DNA of 16,540 bases, taken from assembly GCA_018375675.1 (NCBI GenBank), contig JAHACW010000050.1, positions 1-16,540 on the forward strand, written 5' to 3'. The notes under the pieces are model-generated. The model searched no databases. It worked only from the letters and a program-made list of their open reading frames with translations, and had not been told where the DNA came from. This stretch comes from Actinomyces sp. Its GTDB lineage: Bacteria; Actinomycetota; Actinomycetes; Actinomycetales; Actinomycetaceae. Both the position numbers and the translations under genes were made by a program. Of this stretch, positions 7,901 through 15,361 are shown piece by piece (within the stretch, counting starts at the first letter, position 1; every line of letters begins with the position of its first letter).

Positions 7901-8744
7901 TGGCCGTGTAGGTGTGGGTACCGGGGGCAAAGTCAACGGGTTTACCAGGCTCGCCGTAGGGCAGCTGGTCGATGACGAAGTCAACGACGAGGTCGGACAC
8001 ACCCGATCCCTGCGCGGGGGCATCGGGGTGGGGCACGACGGGTCGGGCTACTTCGTGGTTGCCGCCGGTATCCTCGTTGCCGTAGGAGGTGATGGCGTTA
8101 CCGTCGGCGTCGCAGGGCAGGAGCTTGATGTCGGACAGCGCCATGTCCTTCTTGCCGGGGGCGAGCGAACGCAGACCGGTGAGAGCGAAGACGCGCTTCG
8201 TGGTCGCCGGGAAGGTGACGTACTGTTCCTTGTTTCCGAACTGAAGGTCGCTTCCGTGCTTGACCTCGGTGCCGCCTTCCCACTTTCCTGCGGCGACATT
8301 GGTCTTCCAGTCGGCGAAGGAGGCTTCGGCGGCCGGGTTACCGGGGTCCTCGTCGAAGGCAAACACGCGGTATTCACCGGGGAACTGGTCGTTGCCCAGG
8401 GTCGAATCATAGGTGGGGCGTGGGGTCAGGCCGAGGCCGCAGACCTTCGTGCCAGGCGTGGGGTTCTGGACGGCGAGGGCGTGCGGGTATTCATCGAGGC
8501 CGCCCTTCCACTTGGTGGTCCAGAAGGTCTTGGTCGCGTCGGTACGGGTCGTGTCGTCGTCGACGAGGGCAGCGATCGTGCCGTTGGGTGCGCTTTCACC
8601 GACCTTTTCTTCGGAGGTCGCCCACAGGACGGTCGGGTGATACGGGGTTTCAGTGGCGGCGACGGCCGCAGCGGGTGCGAGGCCAAGCATGGTGGCCGCA
8701 AGAATCGGGGCTCCGAGTGCACCGATGATGGGTCTAGTCCCCAT
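4998..8744 (-). CDS. Secreted multidomain probable glycoside hydrolase with cell-wall-binding repeats
   Basis: The 1248-aa protein has a signal peptide (about 1-30, hydrophobic core then AAAVAA). A discoidin/F5-F8-like module spans ~32-212 ([19 protein letters not shown]). A cadherin-like beta-sandwich at ~250-346 ends [21 protein letters not shown] second discoidin-like module spans ~352-507. The core at ~521-835 resembles clan GH-A TIM barrels. In it IQYGDEGG (637-644), a HANSW (670-674) and [12 protein letters not shown] (693-704) parallel the GDE(P), later-strand and PDxxSYDxY motifs of GH-A-type proteins, and [11 protein letters not shown] to [12 protein letters not shown] (779-806) parallels the closing strands. 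Candidate catalytic residues are E642 and E784. A beta-rich stretch, a Pro-rich linker (1007-1064) and about seven ~20-aa GWxxxxGxWYYL repeats (1108-1248) follow. There is no LPXTG, so attachment to the wall is probably non-covalent. I cannot name a CAZy family. The start at 8744 is chosen for AAGGAG at 8753-8758 and the signal peptide. An operator-like palindrome lies upstream. Confidence 0.75.
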   Translation of the reverse strand: MGTRPIIGALGAPILAATMLGLAPAAAVAATETPYHPTVLWATSEEKVGESAPNGTIAALVDDDTTRTDATKTFWTTKWKGGLDEYPHALAVQNPTPGTKVCGLGLTPRPTYDSTLGNDQFPGEYRVFAFDEDPGNPAAEASFADWKTNVAAGKWEGGTEVKHGSDLQFGNKEQYVTFPATTKRVFALTGLRSLAPGKKDMALSDIKLLPCDADGNAITSYGNEDTGGNHEVARPVVPHPDAPAQGSGVSDLVVDFVIDQLPYGEPGKPVDFAPGTHTYTATGYYHAKTVSARIRAVDGATVTINGATPDADGRVSNLDLTTGLNVITATVTKDGKEATYVVNITKVDTDFRGNVMVPVTATANGGTEADNAALTDLDPTTTWTSDPLVRANEWSSSVTGIELHLGEARYVHRVNGWGTPTLPAGVQGWHGGNSVAIAVQEADGGEWKTIVTHGSLTRDARGLWYWDFNSYHLAKNIRIWMNDETEPQTPQNIATAVTFNDVEVWGLPAGKTPVAPAVDNSMYERYSGFNPGEGKWGVNRAQALALQYGVMMPAWVPSEGYGRGGFDANERDLTGGAFPMFYDLPMFNTAMMESLGKGAPWALAKAPTGKNSMCNAGEPRDFMNEYMKPYASTLVDIQYGDEGGFNRVESECFKNWFSWSKQNIPGAVVHANSWDDPSWYRDTNLSYYVENAKPDLLSWDKYYWGANGGPAPSRVVMDLLNTNTWKKQREYGLKGLTGDGSSPILYGQYLDYNWDANVSASEKSIVPSLGLATGQKWFGLFRMEYNGYDRSSIIDHDGAPTRSFYEFSNIFGNVTYIGNYTKAMNSTFVAYKPGQYAARGATPSLSGYKYGDFAQGDEAKAANEAVGLVDMSVTNVGSVNDGLPGDVVVGYFEQLKGLETAKSAEIFGDSTTAPKGFMVVNALTGQTRYPSYLLDPRTDNGSLAETAQDITLTVKKPAANAHLMLVNPADKTTQEVELGEGETSQVVLHAVGGGDSRFLYWVTIENPTPTPDPQPTPDPQPTPDPQPTVDPTPAPEPTVDPTPAPEPTVDPTPAPTPDPAPQPRTGQWKSGYFGWWYSYSDGTYAANETLVIDGQTYRFDASGYLKMGWVYDGGHWYFHGSSGAQQYGWIMDRGSWYYLDPATGQMATGWAQIDGTWFYLSSSGVMRTGWVKDGGAWYYLSPSGSMVTGWQLLGGTWYHLGANGAMTTGWYQEGPVWFYLRSNGSMATGWELIGWSWYHFAPSGAWIG
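5001..5423 (-). repeat. Seven choline-binding-like cell-wall repeats (C-terminus of the surface enzyme)
   Basis: Residues 1108-1248 of the hydrolase consist of seven consecutive ~20-residue units of the form GW-x(4-5)-G-x-WYYL-x(3)-G-x-M-x-T. A degenerate unit at 1066-1107 precedes them. This is the pattern of the CW_binding_1 family, which in pneumococcal proteins binds choline on teichoic acid; the ligand in this lineage is not evident. The DNA copies are diverged, which argues against recent expansion. Confidence 0.85.
5553..5726 (-). repeat. Pro-rich linker made of 30-bp and 18-bp in-frame tandem repeats
   Basis: Two identical 30-bp units (5581-5610, 5611-5640) and a partial third (from 5641) encode [10 protein letters not shown]. 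Three near-identical 18-bp units (5664-5681, 5682-5699, 5700-5717) encode PTPDPQ. Unit lengths are multiples of three, so slippage would change linker length without breaking the frame. The linker separates the catalytic part from the wall-binding repeats. Confidence 0.92.
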
Positions 8745-8785
8745 GAGTTTAACTCCTTCGTCAGTATGGGGGTGGTGGCTGGGAT

Positions 8786-8802
8786 TGGCCGTTAGACGGC
8801 CA
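8786..8802. promoter_or_regulatory. Perfect hairpin in the 5' leader of the surface enzyme gene
   Basis: TGGCCGT-TAG-ACGGCCA is a 7-bp perfect stem with a 3-nt loop. On the mRNA strand it can be extended by GGAT/ATCC with a small T bulge. It lies between the operator at 8817-8830 and the Shine-Dalgarno at 8753-8758. It may stabilise the leader or be a second protein site; its sequence differs from the CTAACAC operator. Confidence 0.45.
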
Positions 8803-8816
8803 AAAATCCACAATAC

Positions 8817-8830
8817 CTAACACGTGTTAG
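8817..8830. promoter_or_regulatory. LacI-type operator at the surface enzyme promoter
   Basis: CTAACACGTGTTAG is a perfect 14-bp palindrome with the central CG typical of LacI-family sites. A possible -10 (TATTGT on the minus strand, 8810-8815) lies one base downstream, so the site would sit in the promoter spacer. Related sites lie at 12316-12329 and 15304-15317. Confidence 0.8.
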
Positions 8831-8865
8831 TTTTTTGAGAAAGAACCTCCTTGTAGGTAGAGAAG

Positions 8866-8898
8866 ATCCCCGCGGGTGCGAGGGGCACCCGCGGGGAT
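8866..8898 (-). terminator. Terminator of the ABC importer operon
   Basis: A 14-bp perfect stem pairs ATCCCCGCGGGTGC (8866-8879) with GCACCCGCGGGGAT (8885-8898), with a 5-nt loop. It is 5 nt beyond the stop of the last permease gene. A pyrimidine-rich CTTCTCT follows on the minus strand. It separates the importer operon from the surface enzyme promoter. Confidence 0.85.
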
Positions 8899-8903
8899 GA
8901 GGA

Positions 8904-9833
8904 TCAGAACTTCAGACCGCCGTCTTCGATGCCGCGGAAGAAGAACTTCTGACTGAAGGCGAAGACCAGGACGACGGGGATCATCGCCACGACGGCGCCC
9001 GCCAGCACGAGCTGGTAGGTCACGCCCTGAGGCGAGTTCTGGATGGCCGTCAGCGTCAGCATCAGCGTCTGCTTGTTCGGGTCGGGCAGCATGAGCAGCG
9101 GGAAGATGAAGTCGGACCAGGCCCCGATGAAGGACGTCAGGCCGACGACCGTCAGGGTACCGCGCACCTGGGGCAGGAAGATCGACCAGAAGCGGCGCAG
9201 CTCGCCCGCGCCATCAATGAGGGCAGCGTCCTCGATCTCATCGGGGATACCCATGAAAGCGGCACGCATCATGAGGATCTGGAAGGGTCCGATCATGGCG
9301 ACCATCCACACGCCAGGAAGCGTGTTATACAGGTCCAGCTGCACCATCATCTTGAACAGCGAGAGCATGATCGACTCGAAGGGGAAGATCATGGCGGACA
9401 GGACCACGAAGTACATGATGTTGCGCCCGGTCCACCCGCGCCTCGACAGCATGTAGCCACCAATGCACGACAGGACGACGTTCGAGGTGACCGTCAGGGT
9501 CGCAAGAATCGCGGAGTTCTTGATGGACAGGAGGATGTTCGTGCGTTCGAAGAGCACGTAGAAGGAGTCCAGTGACCAGTGCTGGGGCAGCATGGTCGCG
9601 CCCTGGCCGAAGACGGATTCACCGGGAGCCTTGAAGGCCGCCATGAGGGGCAGGACGAGGGGGCCGACCAGGATGAGGGCGACGACCACGAGGAGGACGT
9701 AGCGGGCAAACAGGGCCCCGCCGCGCATCTGACGCGAGGCAACGTTGCGCCCCTGGCGCTCGAGTCGGCGTTCCTTACGCCACTGTGCGAAGCGCTCGCC
9801 AAAGGTCGCGGTGCTCGAAGTTGCGATGCTCAT
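8904..9833 (-). CDS. ABC sugar importer permease, MalG-type
   Basis: This 309-aa inner-membrane permease of the CUT1 carbohydrate family has a ~40-residue basic cytoplasmic N-terminus, then about six helices (first helix ~43-66). The ATPase-coupling EAA loop is present as EDAALIDGAGELRRFWSIFLPQ. The C-terminus has the MalG-like QKFFFRGIEDGGLK ending. Its start overlaps the stop of the upstream permease by four bases (ATGA), so the two are translationally coupled. It would form the channel with the other permease; the operon carries no ATPase gene, which in Gram-positive bacteria is often supplied by one shared MsmK/MsiK-type protein. Substrate is not predictable from the permease; the context suggests an oligosaccharide. 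Confidence 0.93.
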   Translation of the reverse strand: MSIATSSTATFGERFAQWRKERRLERQGRNVASRQMRGGALFARYVLLVVVALILVGPLVLPLMAAFKAPGESVFGQGATMLPQHWSLDSFYVLFERTNILLSIKNSAILATLTVTSNVVLSCIGGYMLSRRGWTGRNIMYFVVLSAMIFPFESIMLSLFKMMVQLDLYNTLPGVWMVAMIGPFQILMMRAAFMGIPDEIEDAALIDGAGELRRFWSIFLPQVRGTLTVVGLTSFIGAWSDFIFPLLMLPDPNKQTLMLTLTAIQNSPQGVTYQLVLAGAVVAMIPVVLVFAFSQKFFFRGIEDGGLKF

Positions 9834-10741
9834 GAGTCTTCAGCCTTCCTCTGCAGGCTCTGCGAAGCGATGATGAAGCCGAAGGTGATGAGGAACAGGC
9901 ACACCGAGGCGGCGTCGCCCTGTCCCAGCGATCCGAAGGTCGGGTCGACAATTCGGTCTCGGATGTACATCGTGAGGGTCTTCGTGGGCGAGGCGGAGCC
10001 GCCCAGCAGGTAGACCTCGGTGAAGATCTTCAAGCAGCCGATCGTCGTCAGGGTGGCGACGAGGAACATCATGACCTTGACGCCGGGGACCGTGACGGTG
10101 AAGAAGCGACGGATGGGTCCGGCGCCGTCGAGTTCGGCGGCCTCGTACAGGGACTTATCGACGTTCGCAAGGGCCGACAAGTACAGGATCATGTAGTAAG
10201 GCAGGCCCTGCCACAGGGTAATGACCATGGCGCAGAAGAGGATCAACCACTGATTCGACAGGAATGGAATCGGGTCGAGGCCCCACGACGCCAGCATGTT
10301 GTTAATGGGTCCGCGCTGGTCCAGGAGGTAGCGCCACGCGAGCGAGATGACGACCAGCGAGGAGATGGCCGGCAGGTAGTAGAGGGCGCGGAAGAAGCCG
10401 ATGCCGGGCACGTGCGACTTGACGAGGAGGGCCAGCAGCAGCGGAAGCAGCACCATGAGCGGGACGACGCACACCGCGTAGATGAGGGAGTTCGTCAGCG
10501 ACTGCCAGAACTCGGGATCTGACAGTACCGCGGTGAAGTTGTCGATACCAACGAAGCGACCGATGCGTCCCATCGGCTTGGTCTTCGTGAACGACACGTA
10601 GACGGTCGTGATGAAGGGGTAGATGTAGAAGGAGATGACCGCGAGGACCGGGAGGGTCACCCACAGCCAGGGAACCCAGCCCGGGCGGAATCGGGCGGCG
10701 CCATTGAGGGAGCGCGTCTGTGCACTCTTACGTATCGGCAT
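9830..10741 (-). CDS. ABC sugar importer permease, MalF-type
   Basis: The 303-aa permease has a hydrophobic first helix (WVPWLWVTLPVLAVISFYIY), the FVGIDNF periplasmic-side motif typical of CUT1 MalF-like proteins, and the EAA loop LYEAAELDGAGPIRRFFTVTVPG. I place the start at 10741 (MPIRKSAQ). AAAAGGA at 10749-10755 lies seven bases upstream. The frame is open to an ATG at 10825, but that codon is the loop of a perfect 12-bp hairpin and has no ribosome site. It is the middle gene of the binding protein-permease-permease operon and overlaps the next gene by four bases. Confidence 0.92.
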   Translation of the reverse strand: MPIRKSAQTRSLNGAARFRPGWVPWLWVTLPVLAVISFYIYPFITTVYVSFTKTKPMGRIGRFVGIDNFTAVLSDPEFWQSLTNSLIYAVCVVPLMVLLPLLLALLVKSHVPGIGFFRALYYLPAISSLVVISLAWRYLLDQRGPINNMLASWGLDPIPFLSNQWLILFCAMVITLWQGLPYYMILYLSALANVDKSLYEAAELDGAGPIRRFFTVTVPGVKVMMFLVATLTTIGCLKIFTEVYLLGGSASPTKTLTMYIRDRIVDPTFGSLGQGDAASVCLFLITFGFIIASQSLQRKAEDS

Positions 10742-10810
10742 ACCAAAGTCCTTTTTCAGGGATGCGCGGGGTCGTGAGCCGGCGGCCCGACGCTGGGCGA
10801 GGAATGCGTC

Positions 10811-10837
10811 GGGGGCCGAGGCCATGCCTCGGCCCCC
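10811..10837 (-). terminator. Intercistronic hairpin between binding protein and permease genes
   Basis: GGGGGCCGAGGC (10811-10822) pairs perfectly with GCCTCGGCCCCC (10826-10837) around the 3-nt loop CAT. It lies 10 nt after the binding-protein stop and about 70 nt before the permease start. In mal-type operons such hairpins stabilise the upstream message or attenuate read-through, giving excess binding protein over permeases. That role here is inferred. Confidence 0.8.
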
Positions 10838-10847
10838 GAGCGGTCAA

Positions 10848-12260
10848 TCAGTCTCCGAGAGCCTTGAGCTTCTCGTTCATCTGATCCTGAGCGGTCTTGA
10901 GGGCGGTCTTGGGATCGACCTCACCGCGGATGGCCTTGTTGACGTTCTCGATGAGGGCGTCCTTCACGGCGCCGGTCGCGTAGAAGACGTCGGTGTAGGC
11001 CTCGGCATCCTTGGCGGCCTTAGCGGCCTCCTCGTAGGCGGCCTTGAAGACCGGGTCGTCGGCGATCTCCGGCGGGTTGGCAACGAGCTTGTCGAGGGCG
11101 TCGGTGGCAGCCGGGAAGATGATGGCGCCGCCGTCGTGCGTCCAGGCGTACTCATTCTCAGCGTTGGTGATCCACTCGGCGAACTTCATGGCCAGCGGGG
11201 CGTTCTGCGTGGTGACGGAGACGCCGATGTACTGGCCCTCGAAGACGGGCTTGATGCCGGAGTTGGTCGGGAACGGGCCGACGCCGGTGTTCTGGTAGAC
11301 CGTCTCGTTGTTCTTCTTGACGGACTTCAGGAACGAGGCGTTGGGCGTGCCGAAGGCGAGGTTGCCATCGGTGTAGGCCTTGCCCGGGTCGGGCTCGCCG
11401 GTCAGGGAGTCCTTCGGGATGGCGCCGGAGGCGTAGAGCTCGGAGAGCTTGGTGACGTAGTTGATCGCGGCCTCGTTATCGGCGAAGTCGAAGGCGGTCT
11501 TGTCAGCGTTCAGCAGGTTGACGCCCATGCCGTGCAGCTGAGCAATCATGTACCACTCGGGCGAGCCGTAGATGCCGTAGTCACCCTGCCCGTCAGCGCC
11601 GACCTTGGCGGCAGCGTCGAACAGCTCATCCATGGTCTTGGGCGGCTTGTTCTCGTCGAGACCAGCGCGCTTGAAGACCTCCTTGTTGTAGGTGGTGATG
11701 TAGGGGCCGAAGTACCAGGGCAGAGCCGTGTGGTGGTCGTTGGCACCCAGGGCAGTGGAGTCCCAAATGGACTTCACGAACTTGTCGCCGATACCGGGGG
11801 CCTTGACGTCGTAGTCCATGAGGAGGTTGGACTTGGACAGGGCGAGGATGGTGGAGGAGGGAACGTTGATGACATCCGCCATCTTGCAGTTCGAGGCCTG
11901 AGCGGTCACGGTCTGGTCGAACTCGGCGCCGCCACCCTGGTCGGTCCAGTTGATCTTAACGCCGGGGTTGGCGTCCTCAAACTCCTTGATCTTGGCCTTG
12001 AAGAAGTCGCCGAAGTCGTTCTGCAGACCCTGGGTCTGGAACGTGATCTCGCCTTCGACCTTCGAGGTGTCGATCTTCGAGTCGTCAAGGTTGCCCGCGG
12101 GGATGTCGCACGCGACGTCGGGCTCAGGGATGGAACCGGCAGCGGTCGAACCGCCGCTCGAGCTATCGGAGCTGGAGCCACCAGGGTTGCAGGCGGCCAG
12201 GCCGAGGGTGCTGAACATGGCGAGGGCGACGACGCCTGCAGCCATCTTCTTCTTCAACAT
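10848..12260 (-). CDS. ABC sugar importer solute-binding lipoprotein
   Basis: This 470-aa family 1 extracellular solute-binding protein has a short basic start (MLKKK), a hydrophobic core and the lipobox LAAC, with Cys24 as the lipidated residue. A Ser/Gly-rich tether (GGSSSDSSSGGS) follows. The mature part starts with the MalE-like strand GEITFQTQGLQNDFGDFFKAKIKEFEDANPGVKI and ends in an amphipathic helix. It captures the sugar outside the membrane for the two permeases encoded downstream. ATG at 12260 is preceded by GGAGG (12267-12271) with six bases spacing. An operator-like inverted repeat and a TATGAT -10 lie upstream, so it is probably the first gene of a LacI-controlled operon. The ligand is not evident; aromatic residues are plentiful, as in oligosaccharide binders. 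Confidence 0.94.
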   Translation of the reverse strand: MLKKKMAAGVVALAMFSTLGLAACNPGGSSSDSSSGGSTAAGSIPEPDVACDIPAGNLDDSKIDTSKVEGEITFQTQGLQNDFGDFFKAKIKEFEDANPGVKINWTDQGGGAEFDQTVTAQASNCKMADVINVPSSTILALSKSNLLMDYDVKAPGIGDKFVKSIWDSTALGANDHHTALPWYFGPYITTYNKEVFKRAGLDENKPPKTMDELFDAAAKVGADGQGDYGIYGSPEWYMIAQLHGMGVNLLNADKTAFDFADNEAAINYVTKLSELYASGAIPKDSLTGEPDPGKAYTDGNLAFGTPNASFLKSVKKNNETVYQNTGVGPFPTNSGIKPVFEGQYIGVSVTTQNAPLAMKFAEWITNAENEYAWTHDGGAIIFPAATDALDKLVANPPEIADDPVFKAAYEEAAKAAKDAEAYTDVFYATGAVKDALIENVNKAIRGEVDPKTALKTAQDQMNEKLKALGD

Positions 12261-12310
12261 GCGAAACCTCCATTGGTCCGATTTTGTTGGTCGATCGATG
12301 GGATCGAGTC

Positions 12311-12330
12311 ACTAACTATCTCGTGTTAGT
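12311..12330. promoter_or_regulatory. LacI-type operator at the ABC importer promoter
   Basis: ACTAACTATCTCGTGTTAGT contains the half-site GTGTTAG identical to that at 8824-8830. Read as a 14-mer (12316-12329), CTATCTC-GTGTTAG matches the perfect palindrome at 12 of 14 positions. It also has outer arms ACTAAC/GTTAGT. It lies just downstream of the predicted -10, where bound repressor would block transcription. Confidence 0.7.
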
Positions 12331-12340
12331 TGATGTCTGA

Positions 12341-12346
12341 ATCATA
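12341..12346 (-). promoter_or_regulatory. -10 element of the ABC importer operon
   Basis: TATGAT on the minus strand lies about 80 bp before the binding-protein ATG and about 11 bp upstream of the operator-like repeat. No clear -35 was found at the usual distance, so only the -10 is claimed. Confidence 0.5.
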
Positions 12347-12424
12347 GCGGCCTGTGACGCTTCGCGCATCATTTGCCAACAACTTTGCGCATCGTTATCA
12401 AGCCGCAACATAACAGATTGAGGC

Positions 12425-15274
12425 TTAATCACCCCCAACCTGGGCAATTACGAATGTCAGGTCCGTATCGCGCATATAACCGGCGAACTCGGGCCGAGAG
12501 TCAGGCCCGCATGAGCGCGTGCCGATGCCATCCTGGAAGGCGTCCAGCCACAGGAATGTACGCTCGCTGTCAGGCAGGTCCTCCCAGTGCGAGGCCTCGG
12601 CCAATTCACGCTCACTCCACGGCGAGGCACTCCAGCCCAGGGACGACGTCGGCACGACGAGGACATCGCCCGCATCACCATGCAGACGGAGGGCTTCGAG
12701 GTCGAGGCGCTGACCACCTTCCTGAGGGCACACACTCACATCCCAGAGCTCGCGCACGGGAGCGTGCCCATATCCGCGAGCGCCACTCACGCGCATGTCG
12801 GAGTATCCGATGAGGGTGTCGCCGAGCCACGAGGCTTCCCAGTTCGATCCGGGCATCTCGATACGCACGCCGAGGCGCGGGACGCGCTCGGGCCAGGCCC
12901 CGTAGTGCACGACGCGAGCAGACACAGACAGGGCCGGGGTCTCCCCCAGCAGAACTGGCCGATATTCCCAGGTGAGGGTGACGCCGAATTGCGCAACGGG
13001 CGGGGCCCAGCGCTCGACGACTCGCTGGCAGGCGCCATCCTCCTCGATGGATACGAGGCGTCGGCGCAGCAGGTGCAGGCGGGCCTGTTCCCATCGGGCT
13101 GCGTGCGAGGTCCCATGCTCGCCGCGCCCGACCCCGAGGGGACCGAGGTCGTCCTCGTCAATCCCCCAGTAGTCGACGGGGCCGCGCCCGCGGTCGTTGT
13201 CGGTGGGGGCTCTAAAGACGCTGAGGTCCACGCTCACGGGCATGGTGCCGATCCGCGTGAGGCGCCCGCGCGCATCGAGCGCGTAGGGGGCTGCCACATC
13301 ATCGTCCGAGCGGACGACCGCGACGGGGGCGCCGAGGAGAGCGTGCAGTCGGACCTCATCTGTGCCATGTCCGCGCAAGGACTCGACAGCCTTCGCGAGG
13401 GCCGGAGCATCCGGGGCCATCGCCTGAACCCACGACCAGGTGCCGGCGTAGGGGCGTGAGAGGGCATCGATGAGGCCGTCGCACACGAAGCTGCCGTCGT
13501 GGACCTCCTCGCCGAAGTCGCCGCCGTAGGACAGGGCTCGTCGCCCGTCGGGCAGGGTGCGCCACAGGGCATGGTCGCGCCATTCCCACACGAAGCCGCC
13601 GGCGTGGCGGGGGTGGTCCATCTGCGCGGCGTAGGCGGCGGCGTTTCCGGGGCCCGTTCCCATCGCGTGCAGGTATTCGCACATGATGTAGGGGGCGCGG
13701 CGGATGCGCTCGCGCGCGGCGTCGTCAACCCGAGCAGCGACGTGCGTGGGGACGGCAACCTCGGCGTGAGGATCGCTCTCGTCGAGGACAGCGGCGACTT
13801 CCTCGAGGGTCGGGTACATGCGCGAGTAGATGTCCGTGTATTCGAGGGCGTGGTCGCCCTCGTAGTGGACGATCGCCCGCCGATTGGTACGCTCGTGGAC
13901 CCAGCGCGCACAGGCGACCAGGTTCGCGCCGGTGCCGGACTCGTTGCCGAGGCTCCAGCTCATGATCGAGGGGTGGTTCTTGTCGCGCTCAAAGGCGCGG
14001 ACCGTGCGGTCCATGTAGGCATCGGCCCAGCGCGGGTCGTCGGAGGGATTATCGATCCACTCCCCCGTCCCCTCGAATCCGTGAGTCTCGATGTCTCCTT
14101 CGAGCATGACCCACAGGCCAATCTCGTCGGCCAGGTCGAGCACGCGGGGGTGGGGCGGGTAGTGGGAAGTACGAATCGCGTTGATTCCCATGGATTTCAT
14201 GAGGGCGAGGTCCTCGCGTGCCCAGGCCTCATCGAACACGCGCCCCTCGGCGGCACGCACCTCGTGACGGTTAACCCCGTTGAGGGTCAGGGGCTCGCCG
14301 TTGGCCATGAGGACGCCACCTTCGATGGACACGCGACGGAAGCCGATGCGCAGGGACCGCTCCCCCGCGTCGAGGCCTTCCGAGGCCTGGACGCTGACGC
14401 GCGCCTCGTAGAGGGCAGGGTCCTGTGCGCTCCACGGGCGCACGCTGCCCACTTCGATGCGGCCGCTGCGGTAGCGACCGTCATCGCCGCGTTCGAGCGA
14501 GCAGGCGAAAGACCAGAGGCCGTCGATGCTGAGATGCCCGGAGAGATGCGCCTCCTGGGCACCAAGCACCCGGGCTTCGATGGTCACATAACCCACCCCG
14601 GCCTCGTAGTCGGTGTCGATCCACAGGTCTTCGATGGCGCCGGGAGAGAGGTGGCGCAGGCTCACCGAGCGGAAGATGCCGGGCAGCCACCATTGGTCCT
14701 GATCCTCGAGGTAGGAGCCGGGGCTGAACTGGTGCACGCGCACGGTGATCGCATTGACGCCGGGGCGCACGACCTCGGTCACGTCGAACTCGTGGGCGAG
14801 GCGCGAGCCGCGCGCCATGCCGATCCACGTGCCGTTCACCCACACGGTGGCCTGGCTTTCGACGCCGTCGAAGCGCAGGCGAATGTGGCCACCCTGCCAG
14901 TCTGCAGGGAGCTCGAAGGTACGACGGTAGTCGCCGACCGGATTGTCGTCGGGCGGGAAAGGCGGGTCGACCGGGAAGGGGAAGTCGACGTTCGTGTAGG
15001 CGGGGTGACCCCAGGCGCCCTCGCCTCGCAGGACCCAGTGGCTGGGCACGTCGATGGTGTCCGCGTCGTCGCTGACTGAGGGCTCATCCCACGGCTGCTC
15101 AACGTTGACGAAGGGAGCGGGGTCACTGCCGTGATAGGCGAAGCTCCACATGCCGTCGAGACTGAGGACCCCACAGTCGTCAGCGAGGTGCGCACGTGGC
15201 GGCACAAGCGCGCCTGCGCCAGGAGCATAGGAAGGTAGTATCGATATCACGTCTATGTGCCTTTCGGATGTCAT
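12425..15274 (-). CDS. Beta-galactosidase, GH2 LacZ type
   Basis: The 949-aa enzyme hydrolyses terminal beta-galactosides with retention. The domain order is LacZ-like: N-terminal sugar-binding jelly roll (to ~210), Ig-like domain, TIM barrel (from ~330, NGVNRHEV), a second Ig-like domain, and a C-terminal Bgal_small_N domain. The last has FRAPTDNDRG (687-696) and the ending GIGTRSCGP (916-924). Acid/base Glu is E445 in SWSLGNESG; the nucleophile is E533 in IMCEYLHAMG. No signal peptide is present, so it acts on imported sugar in the cytoplasm. ATG at 15274 has GGAG (15283-15286) upstream. The longer open frame to 15490 would run into the lacI gene and lacks conserved sequence. It is divergent from lacI across 87 bp containing an operator. 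It could act on lactose, or on Gal-capped glycans released by the surface enzyme. About 100 residues shorter than E. coli LacZ. Confidence 0.95.
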   Translation of the reverse strand: MTSERHIDVISILPSYAPGAGALVPPRAHLADDCGVLSLDGMWSFAYHGSDPAPFVNVEQPWDEPSVSDDADTIDVPSHWVLRGEGAWGHPAYTNVDFPFPVDPPFPPDDNPVGDYRRTFELPADWQGGHIRLRFDGVESQATVWVNGTWIGMARGSRLAHEFDVTEVVRPGVNAITVRVHQFSPGSYLEDQDQWWLPGIFRSVSLRHLSPGAIEDLWIDTDYEAGVGYVTIEARVLGAQEAHLSGHLSIDGLWSFACSLERGDDGRYRSGRIEVGSVRPWSAQDPALYEARVSVQASEGLDAGERSLRIGFRRVSIEGGVLMANGEPLTLNGVNRHEVRAAEGRVFDEAWAREDLALMKSMGINAIRTSHYPPHPRVLDLADEIGLWVMLEGDIETHGFEGTGEWIDNPSDDPRWADAYMDRTVRAFERDKNHPSIMSWSLGNESGTGANLVACARWVHERTNRRAIVHYEGDHALEYTDIYSRMYPTLEEVAAVLDESDPHAEVAVPTHVAARVDDAARERIRRAPYIMCEYLHAMGTGPGNAAAYAAQMDHPRHAGGFVWEWRDHALWRTLPDGRRALSYGGDFGEEVHDGSFVCDGLIDALSRPYAGTWSWVQAMAPDAPALAKAVESLRGHGTDEVRLHALLGAPVAVVRSDDDVAAPYALDARGRLTRIGTMPVSVDLSVFRAPTDNDRGRGPVDYWGIDEDDLGPLGVGRGEHGTSHAARWEQARLHLLRRRLVSIEEDGACQRVVERWAPPVAQFGVTLTWEYRPVLLGETPALSVSARVVHYGAWPERVPRLGVRIEMPGSNWEASWLGDTLIGYSDMRVSGARGYGHAPVRELWDVSVCPQEGGQRLDLEALRLHGDAGDVLVVPTSSLGWSASPWSERELAEASHWEDLPDSERTFLWLDAFQDGIGTRSCGPDSRPEFAGYMRDTDLTFVIAQVGGD

Positions 15275-15303
15275 CGTCGAAACTCCGATCGTCAGACACA
15301 AGA

Positions 15304-15317
15304 CTAACACGTTATAG
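15304..15317. promoter_or_regulatory. LacI-type operator in the beta-galactosidase/lacI intergenic region
   Basis: CTAACACGTTATAG has a left half identical to the perfect site at 8817-8830; the right half matches at 5 of 7 positions. It overlaps a plausible plus-strand -10 (TATAGT, 15313-15318) for the regulator gene and lies about 30 bp upstream of the beta-galactosidase ATG. A bound repressor could control both genes. Confidence 0.72.
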
Positions 15318-15361
15318 TTGTTGTGTTTCAACGAAACGCAACTGAGAATTGGGAGCCTTGC

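Noticed and set aside
4998..8744. First impression that the surface enzyme is a GH85 endo-beta-N-acetylglucosaminidase
   Set aside because: The core lacks the GH85 motifs I know; its pattern is GH-A-like but of no family I can name, so no specific activity is claimed.
5028..8795. A 1255-codon open frame on the plus strand opposite the surface enzyme gene
   Set aside because: It is the GC-bias shadow of the real gene: low-complexity Gly/Val/Arg-rich, no domain motif and no ribosome site, while the minus strand has a signal peptide and clear domains.
12587..15079. Long plus-strand open frames opposite the beta-galactosidase (12587-13459, 13499-15079)
   Set aside because: They are antisense shadows of a gene with intact catalytic motifs on the minus strand.
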